From Zygnema cylindricum (Eukaryota; Streptophyta; Zygnematophyceae; Zygnematales; Zygnemataceae), in assembly GCA_037447655.1 (NCBI GenBank), contig JBBHKE010000077.1, positions 126,001-186,000 on the forward strand: a stretch of 60,000 nt of DNA, given 5' to 3'. Numbering within the stretch: the stretch's first letter is position 1; each line of letters begins with the position of its first letter. The notes beneath the pieces are model-generated. The model worked only from the letters and a program-made list of their open reading frames with translations. It was not told the DNA's origin and searched no databases. A program made the position numbers and the translations under genes. Positions 54,001-60,000 of the stretch are shown here, piece after piece.

Positions 54001-55380
54001 CCATAGAGAGATATAAGGCCCGATTGGTAGCAAAAAGGGTTTACCCAAAAGGAGGGGATTGACTATGAGGAGACCTTTCCTCCAGTTGTTCGGTTCCCAT
54101 CAGTAAGGATTCTCCTCAGTCTGGTAGCAGCGGAAGACATGGAAATACACCAGATGGACATTAAGACTATTTTTCTTAATGGTGAATAAAAGGAAGAAAT
54201 TTTCATGAGGCAACCTGAGGGGTTCGTGGAGGCAGGAGAAGCGAGCAAAATCTTCAAGGTTATAAAGTCTTTATATGGACTGAAGCATGCTCCTGACAGT
54301 GGAATAAAAAACTAGATGAGTTTCTCACTGGTCTGGGATATATGGTGATCAGCTCTGACCATTCTATCTATATGTTTGAAGATGAGAATGGTATCATTTT
54401 TATTGCAATTTATGTGGATTATTTGCTTGTATTGAGTAAGTCTTTGGAGAAGATCAATAGGCTAAAGAAAGATTTTAGGGGCAGATTTGATAGGAAGGAT
54501 TTAGGTGAGGCAAAATATATTTTGGGGATCCAAATGGAGAGAGATAGGGGGAAAAGGATTATCAGACTTACTCAGAAAGAAGCAATAGGTAATATGCATG
54601 AAAATTCCAGATGGAAAAGGCTAACAATTGTACCACTCTCATGAACTTGAAAAAAATAAATGATAGGTGTGTAGGAGGAATGATGATCTTAGATGATCAG
54701 ATGAGTCTAGAGGAGAGAGAGTTTATGAAGTCTATCCCTTATAGACAGGTTGTAGGAAGTTTGATCTATATTATGAACTATACCAGGCCGGACATAGCGG
54801 CAGCAGTAGGAGTCCTCGGTAAGAGTCTTAATGATCCTAGGAAAAGAGATTGGGAGGTAGCCAAGTGAGTCATGAGATATCTGGTTGGAACTAGAGAGTT
54901 ATGGTTACATTTGGGAGGGGAGCACACTGATATCACTACTTGGAGTGATGCCGGTTATGGGGATGCACCTATGACAAGATGCACTTCTGGGTATGTGTTG
55001 TATGTGGGGGAAGGTGTTTGTTGTTGGAGCAGTAAGCAACAAAAGGTGGTTGCTCAGTCTACTATGGAGGCTGAGTATATGGCCTCTTGTTTGGCAGTGA
55101 AAGAGTTGATGTTGGTCAAATCCTTGTTGCAACAATTGGGGTATATGAAGGAGGGAGTGCATGAAGTTTTTTGTGATAATCAGGCTGCCATTGCCATTGC
55201 AGCCAATCGAAAACATCATTTCAATGCTAAACATATGGACATAAGATTGAGCTTCATGAGGGAAAAAGTTGAAAATAAAATTGTAAATCTTGTGTATAAA
55301 TCCGATGAAGAAATGGTGGCTGACATGATGACCAAACGTGTGCCCTCTCCAAAGTTAAAATATTGTAGGGAAAAATGTTG
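51063..55380 (+). pseudogene. copia family A gag-pol, copy 2 (stops and frameshifts)
   Basis: Same domain order as copy 1. Gag: MEDTKLQVMGPPSRVPTFNG; the knuckle reads CHFCKKSGHFIADC-like (its first Cys became Arg: RHFCKKSGH). Then WIIDSGASMHMC and an integrase open for 307 codons (52,589-53,512) covering WHKRLGHVHFD, TDIWGP, SDNGGEY and GVAERLN. A one-base T insertion at 53,506-53,510 shifts the frame. Reverse transcriptase reads IYVDYLLVLS, so the YVDD motif is YVDY and inactive. RNase H has TWSDAGYGD and QSTMEAEYMAS. Stops include TGA 51,359, TAG 51,540, 51,709, 51,715, 51,792 and 52,586, and TGA near 54,867. It could not move on its own. Confidence 0.9.
51083..51097 (+). promoter_or_regulatory. 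half-tRNA primer binding site, copy 2
   Basis: GGTTATGGGCCCACC immediately after the 5' LTR, identical to copy 1 although the surrounding gag differs by about 8%. In frame it encodes parts of VMGPP. Confidence 0.8.
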
Positions 55381-55421
55381 ATTAAAAGAAAAGTCAAAAT
55401 AAGACTAGAAAATAAGGGGAG

Positions 55422-56342
55422 TGTTGAATAAGTATTTTTTTGGTATTTTCTAGGTCTAAAATAATTAGCGGAAAGAGATAAATAAAATGCAGGCAGCCTG
55501 CCTCCATCTCTTCTCTCTTGCCCCCCAAACTTGTTGTAGTCACTGAAAGAGAGAGAGAGCAATGGAGCCATGGCTGCCTCAGCTCCATACGAAGGACAAA
55601 AGAGTAACTTAAATCACTCTCAACAAAAGGTAGAGTCTGACACAACTCGAACCCTTGTCCAGCAGAGCGTGGCGTAGCCGTTAACTCTAACCAGTCTGTC
55701 GTAGAAATCCGTTAGGAGATATAGGGTTTGATAAGTATTTAATCTATTGTATAATACTACAACCATTGAACTGAAATATGGACAAATGAACATAGAACTT
55801 GTTAAGGTCTAGTGCGAACGTCATTTCGCACGAAACAAATGAATCGGACATTTGTTTCAACGGTCGACATTTGATGTCGGATTAAATCCGACGGCGCACA
55901 TCATCGCCGAGATCGCGGAATGGTCACTTTGGCTTTTTTGGACGTGGCATGACCTGGCTCCGCGTGGAAGGATGACATTCGGTCGCGGGAATTCTGGAGA
56001 ACATACGAACGAGTAAAAAAATGACACGCGTCCACTCAGTAGCCTTGTTCTACACCGGCCGTACATAAATGACTTAGAGAAATTTTGGTGGGTAGTCTCC
56101 TCTCTCTCTAAGAGAGCTTTGTATAAATTGGCATTTTTGTCGGCTCATAACTTATCGGCTGGTTGGCCGTTTTTAGTGATTCTTTTTGCTGCGGACTCAG
56201 GGGAGTCTAGGCTGCACAAAGGTGCAGTCAAACTGTTATTTTGCCTTCCTGGACAGTAGTGGTTGTGGCTTAAAGTGGTTCAGTTAAATACTATCTTAAG
56301 GCTTCTTATATTCTGTGGTTCAATGGAGGACACGGAATTGCA
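55422..56342 (+). repeat. 3' LTR of copia family A copy 2
   Basis: 921 bp, preceded by AATAAGGGGAG. Relative to the 5' LTR it lacks about 90 bp between two near-repeats of GACTTAGAGAAATT (junction near 56,070), which removes part of the GTAC cluster. It differs from the 5' LTR at many sites, so the insertion is old or one LTR was exchanged. The tRNA-like module (55,636-55,706) is more degraded (CAACTCGAACC for the B box). Confidence 0.9.
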
Positions 56343-57480
56343 ATTACTAGGTTTACTCTGTTGGCAGGGAACGCAACTTTTTATATGTTTAGGCGCCTCC
56401 TTTTCCATCTCTGGCCAAATGAATCTACTTTGAAACTGGCTAAGAGTTTAATCTGGCCCTAGATTTCCTAAATGTTTATGGGCTTCCAGTAAAAGTTGCA
56501 TTCTTAAGTCTCCCACTTCTAGAATGCATAACCTATCTTTTTTTTGCAAATACGGTAAACCCTTGTCTATTTTAAAGTTTTTGACATACCTCTCATTCAA
56601 TGGTTCAGAATTTCCTTCAGAAATATCTTTGCAAATTACAACAAAGTAAAGATCCTTGTTTTAACCATTTCTGACAACATCCAAAAGCAATTGATCTTTA
56701 ACCATGAAGCCACAATGTAGATCAATTAACGAAAATACTTTAGCACTTTTCAAATGATCTATCAAATTAAAAATTAATAGTAACAGATACTTATCCTTCA
56801 CCGTAATTTTGTTCAAATTACGATAATCGACACACATTCTCAACGTTCCATCCTTCTTTTTCACGAAGAGAACTAACTGGTGCTTTGTACGGTGATTTGC
56901 TGGGCTTAATATGTCCTTTCTCAAAAAGCTCCTTGATCTACTTCTTTAACTCCTCCTTCTCAAAGAAAGTGTGCTTATAAATTCTTGTGCTATGAGGATA
57001 ACATCCTAGTTCAAGGTTAACAACATGTTCCATATCTCGCGAAGGTGGCCTCCCTAAGGGTAAGTCACTTAGGAAAACATGTCGAAATTCAAAAATCAAA
57101 TCTTTAACACTATCATCAGATGTATTTATGTCAGTTACAAAATAAAAATTTTGTTTTTCAAGATTTTTAGTGGTGTCTTATATCGGAATAACATCAATGT
57201 TATTGTTTTCTACCCCCCCTTTTATCAGGAACTGCCTCAGTTACTAATAACAAGAAAGCATGATTTGTTTTATCTTTTAAATGCTTTTTAAATTGTTTAG
57301 CATAAATCACACCTTCCACTCCCAATTTGGTTATGTTATTTATATGATTCTTTTGCAACTTATTTAAATGTAATGCTTGCAAAACCTTCCAACAGTTTTC
57401 AGACTTCACTCTCAAGGTGTTAGTTTCTCAATTAACCAAGGCTTTCCTAGTATTAGCTCCTCACTACCCAAATTCATTAT
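56343..57480 (-). pseudogene. gypsy reverse transcriptase remnant and integrase zinc region
   Basis: Leftward. Reverse transcriptase: [39 protein letters not shown] and [10 protein letters not shown] (first catalytic Asp), to 56,661. Then the frame jumps straight to LYFVVICKDISEG...RLCILEVGDLRMQLLLEAHKHLGN, and CVPCQQSKPSN at 56,345. So the YxDD palm motif and all of RNase H are deleted, while the integrase H-H-C-C zinc region remains. Copia copy 2 interrupts directly after KPSN; the sequence goes on at 50,069 with HQKHRGLL. Confidence 0.8.
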
Positions 57481-57483
57481 TTC

Positions 57484-59159
57484 TCACACAACTTTCATTT
57501 TATGACCGTCGATATCAACTTCAATTTTGTTAGTTTGTAAATCTAATATAGACTTATTACCATTTGCTATCTGAACATGCAAAGATTTTTCCCTTATGAA
57601 TGTATAAATTTGATTTTCCTTTACAAACTTATGTGAAATAAAATTATGTGTAGCACCTGAATCTACAATAACTCTCAATGGTTTCCCTTCTACTAAAGAT
57701 TCGAATCTTATCAAACTGTGTCTGGTGTCATCGTTACTTAACTATCCTAACATAGGTCTGTTGTTAAGAATTTTTGCAGAAGGATTGTTCAAACTATGGA
57801 GTGTAGTCAACATCATAACAAATTCAGCTACCGTAGCCTTTCCATTCATTAGCTTGCCCTCGAGAATTAACTCATTAATCCCTAGATCTGTTTGACTAAA
57901 CTGAAGACTTTCAGCTAGTTTTTTCCGTTTCCCACTTCTTGGGCTTCTTGTTCAGCTAGGTAAAATGCAATATCTTCCTGAACACCTTTATTGACATCAC
58001 ATGTTTTCAGAGATCCCTTATTTGTAAAAAATTTAGTGTTATGATCTGGACCTCCGCATTTAAAACAAATGATTTTTTTTTTTAGTTTTTTGTACTCTTT
58101 GCTGAAATGTCCCTCCTCTCCACGGTTATAACAGTTAATTTTCTTCAATTGTGCATGTGGGAATGTTAATATTGGGTTTTTGAGCATTAATACTTGGTTT
58201 AGGACTCTTAAAGTATTCCCCTCTATTGTGAAATATATTTCCTGCATTAACACTCTGTCCACCCCTTTGATTTCCTTTAAAGATATTATGCCAATTCACA
58301 AGACCCGCATTCAGACCCTCTCCCACAAATTCTTCCTCAACCCGCTCTGATACTTCATTGGAATTACCTCTGAGTGATTGAGTTTCCCGATAATACGCCA
58401 ACTAATCCTCTAATTCCAATGCCTTATTCTGTAATTCCTTCAAATTATTATTTTTTTGATGTTTCGGTTCAAATTTTAGTATAGGATTCAAACAGTTTAA
58501 AAATGCATGTTAGCCATTTCATCAGTGAAACCTATGACATGAATGCTAGATGAGTCAAATTTCACAATATAATGCTTCACAGATCTAGTTTTGTTACAGT
58601 TTAACCACTTTTCTTCCATTTTGGATTTATAAGTGACACACAAGAAACGCGATTTGATCGCGATTTTAAAAGCTTCCCAATTAGCATTATCAAGAATCAA
58701 ATTAGACCTTCTCTTAGTGTAATACCAAATCTGAGCATCACCCTTCAAACAACTGACAGCAAAACAAGTGTAATTATCACGATCATAATTCCTATATTCC
58801 AAATAATATTCCATGTGGAATATCCACGCATCCAACTCATCAATCTCCTTACCATCAAATGATGGTGCTTCAGTGATAGACAATTTCAGATCTCTTATCA
58901 TCTTAGGTCTATCATGATCATCCTCCCTAAAACTGGCATTCCTTTTAATACTCTCACCCTTTTGGTCATTAACTTCATTCTTAGTCTGAATTAAGTTAAT
59001 GAGTTCATCCAATTTCTCATTTGAAACATTTCCATTTTCCTTAACAACTTTCCATTCACTTTTCAATTTACAAGTTTCATCTACAACAGTAGCATCATTA
59101 TTAAATATATTGACCGATTTCATAGTACGCTTCTTAAACACATTCAAGGCATTCTCCAT
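57484..59159 (-). pseudogene. gypsy gag and protease
   Basis: Gag starts MENALNVFKKRTMKS at 59,159. It has the gag core ELDAWIFHMEYYLEYRNYD, GDAQIWYYTKRR and WEAFKIAIKSRF (58,497-58,860). Then follow two zinc knuckles, CYNRGEEGHFSKEYKK (last Cys lost) and CFKCGGPDHNTKFF (last Cys lost), at 58,130-58,020. Protease: LRVIVDSGATHNFISHKFV (57,685-57,630; DSGATHNF active site), with frame breaks between the parts. This is the normal gypsy order gag-protease-reverse transcriptase. Confidence 0.85.
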
Positions 59160-59897
59160 TTCACATTTTTATGCAGAATTTGCCATTATCACACAATGAA
59201 ATCAAACAAAAGGAAAGATATAATATAATTTCCCAAAAAAAAATGCTGCAAATGTGAAGTCCTCAGATTGCTCTAATCTAAGACCTCTCCTTAACAAATC
59301 GTTTGAAAAATATCAAAATCTGAGAAATAAATAAGACATTGAAAGTAAGTTAGCGCAAATTGAATTCCTGAATTTCTCGAACATTAAATAAAAAGGTAAG
59401 AATTTCCCCACAAATTTTGCAACAACAAAATTGAAAGCTCTCAAAGGTAAAATTTAGGGTTTGAAAAATTTCGTGTCATTTCTGGACTCCTTTACTCTTG
59501 TAGGAGTAAAGTACTCCGCTTTCTTTCTCCTCTTTCATCAAGTTTCCCATTTCCCACTACATCAGGATCATTTCAAATCTAACCTCACATCCTCACCCTT
59601 CATGGCTTCAAGCCCTTCCTGTCACCATGATTCATCGCTAAGAGAAGGCAAGTTTGTTTGGCCTCTAGGTAATTGGAGTGAGATTTAACGGTGGCTACAT
59701 TGCCCACCCCGCCTGAGTCCTTAGGACCTAAGCACGCCCCACATCTAACCAGTAGCCGCTAGCAGTGTGGTCACTTAGTTTCCCTCCAATCCCCTATCAA
59801 CTCACATTGTGGTTCAACAGACACAGGTCAGAGCACCCTTACTGGTCACGGTAGTCGATTTTCGGGTGAGCATGCTTCTCCCTGGCTTCAAACCAAA
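59160..59897 (-). other. leader between gypsy primer site and gag
   Basis: About 740 bp of untranslated leader of the leftward gypsy element. GC content rises at 59,700-59,860. No other gene seen. Confidence 0.5.
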
Positions 59898-59909
59898 GCT
59901 TTGATACCA
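59898..59909 (-). promoter_or_regulatory. gypsy primer binding site (tRNA-Met 3' end)
   Basis: The minus strand reads TGGTATCAAAGC, one mismatch from TGGTATCAGAGC, the complement of the 3' end of plant initiator tRNA-Met. This is the conventional site type, unlike the copia elements in the same window. Confidence 0.7.
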
Positions 59910-59910
59910 T

Positions 59911-60000
59911 ATTTAATAGGATCTCCTACCTCTCAGAAAAACCGATTACTACAACCAATTTCAACCATACATTCCACACATTGGAAAATTACACATTCAC
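59911..60000 (-). repeat. end of the gypsy 5' LTR (partial, runs off the right edge)
   Basis: Inferred from its position directly upstream of the primer site. It reads to CCTATTAAATA on the minus strand. Only 90 bp are in the window, and the 3' LTR end was lost, so the two cannot be compared. Confidence 0.5.

Noticed and set aside
42868-55380. Active, mobile copia element
   Set aside because: Copy 1 has eight stops. Copy 2 has stops, shifts and an altered YVDD. Neither encodes a complete polyprotein under the standard code.

Overview
The window looks like nuclear DNA of a green plant (streptophyte). It holds one divergent WRKY zinc-finger exon with the family's intron position, one plant-type lipid-transfer-protein fragment, and Ty1/copia, Ty3/gypsy and hAT elements of plant type. 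Copia primer sites match the plant initiator tRNA-Met. I cannot name the species. Almost everything is transposable-element DNA in several nested layers. Only about 1.5 kb (23.1-23.4, 25.5-25.8 and 29.6-30.3 kb) looks like host coding sequence. All long element reading frames carry stops or frameshifts.

Layout. 1-1.2 kb: 5' end of a leftward copia element (family A), with gag, primer site and a complete LTR. 1.6-8.5 kb: decayed leftward copia of a second family (B), with a family-A LTR inserted and a rightward gag scrap at 7.3-7.8 kb. 8.8-11.7 kb: decayed leftward family-A pol. 11.9-19.4 kb: MITEs with TA target sites (CACCGCGAATCG... ends) around a hAT transposase pseudogene (15.7-17.9 kb, minus). 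20.4-30.5 kb: very long C/T or G/A strand-biased tracts, within which lie the WRKY exon, a hairpin, a solo LTR, the lipid-transfer fragment and one GC-rich open exon. 31.3-32.4 kb: a MITE nested in its own family. 32.5-41.9 kb: rightward gypsy element (gag, RT, RNase H, integrase, LTR remnants) cut by family-A LTR pieces. 41.9-42.7 kb: element with about 150-bp terminal inverted repeats. 42.7-48.2 kb: family-A copia copy 1. 48.2-60 kb: leftward gypsy element with a chromodomain-like tail, split inside integrase by family-A copia copy 2 (50,075-56,342), which still has both LTRs, primer site, polypurine tract and a near-perfect 5-bp target duplication.

The most interesting system is copia family A. 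Its LTR ends inside the gag start region (ATGGAGGACAC...TTGCA) and is followed at once by GGTTATGGGCCCACC. That is the complement of the anticodon-arm region of plant initiator tRNA-Met, the 'half-tRNA' priming known from Drosophila copia, not the usual 3'-end priming. The primer site is therefore inside the gag reading frame. The same LTRs carry a tRNA-like module with an intact B box on the antisense strand, and a cluster of GTAC motifs upstream of a TATA box. The two long copies are about 8% different in gag but about 1.4% different over an 850-bp integrase segment, which suggests template switching or gene conversion.
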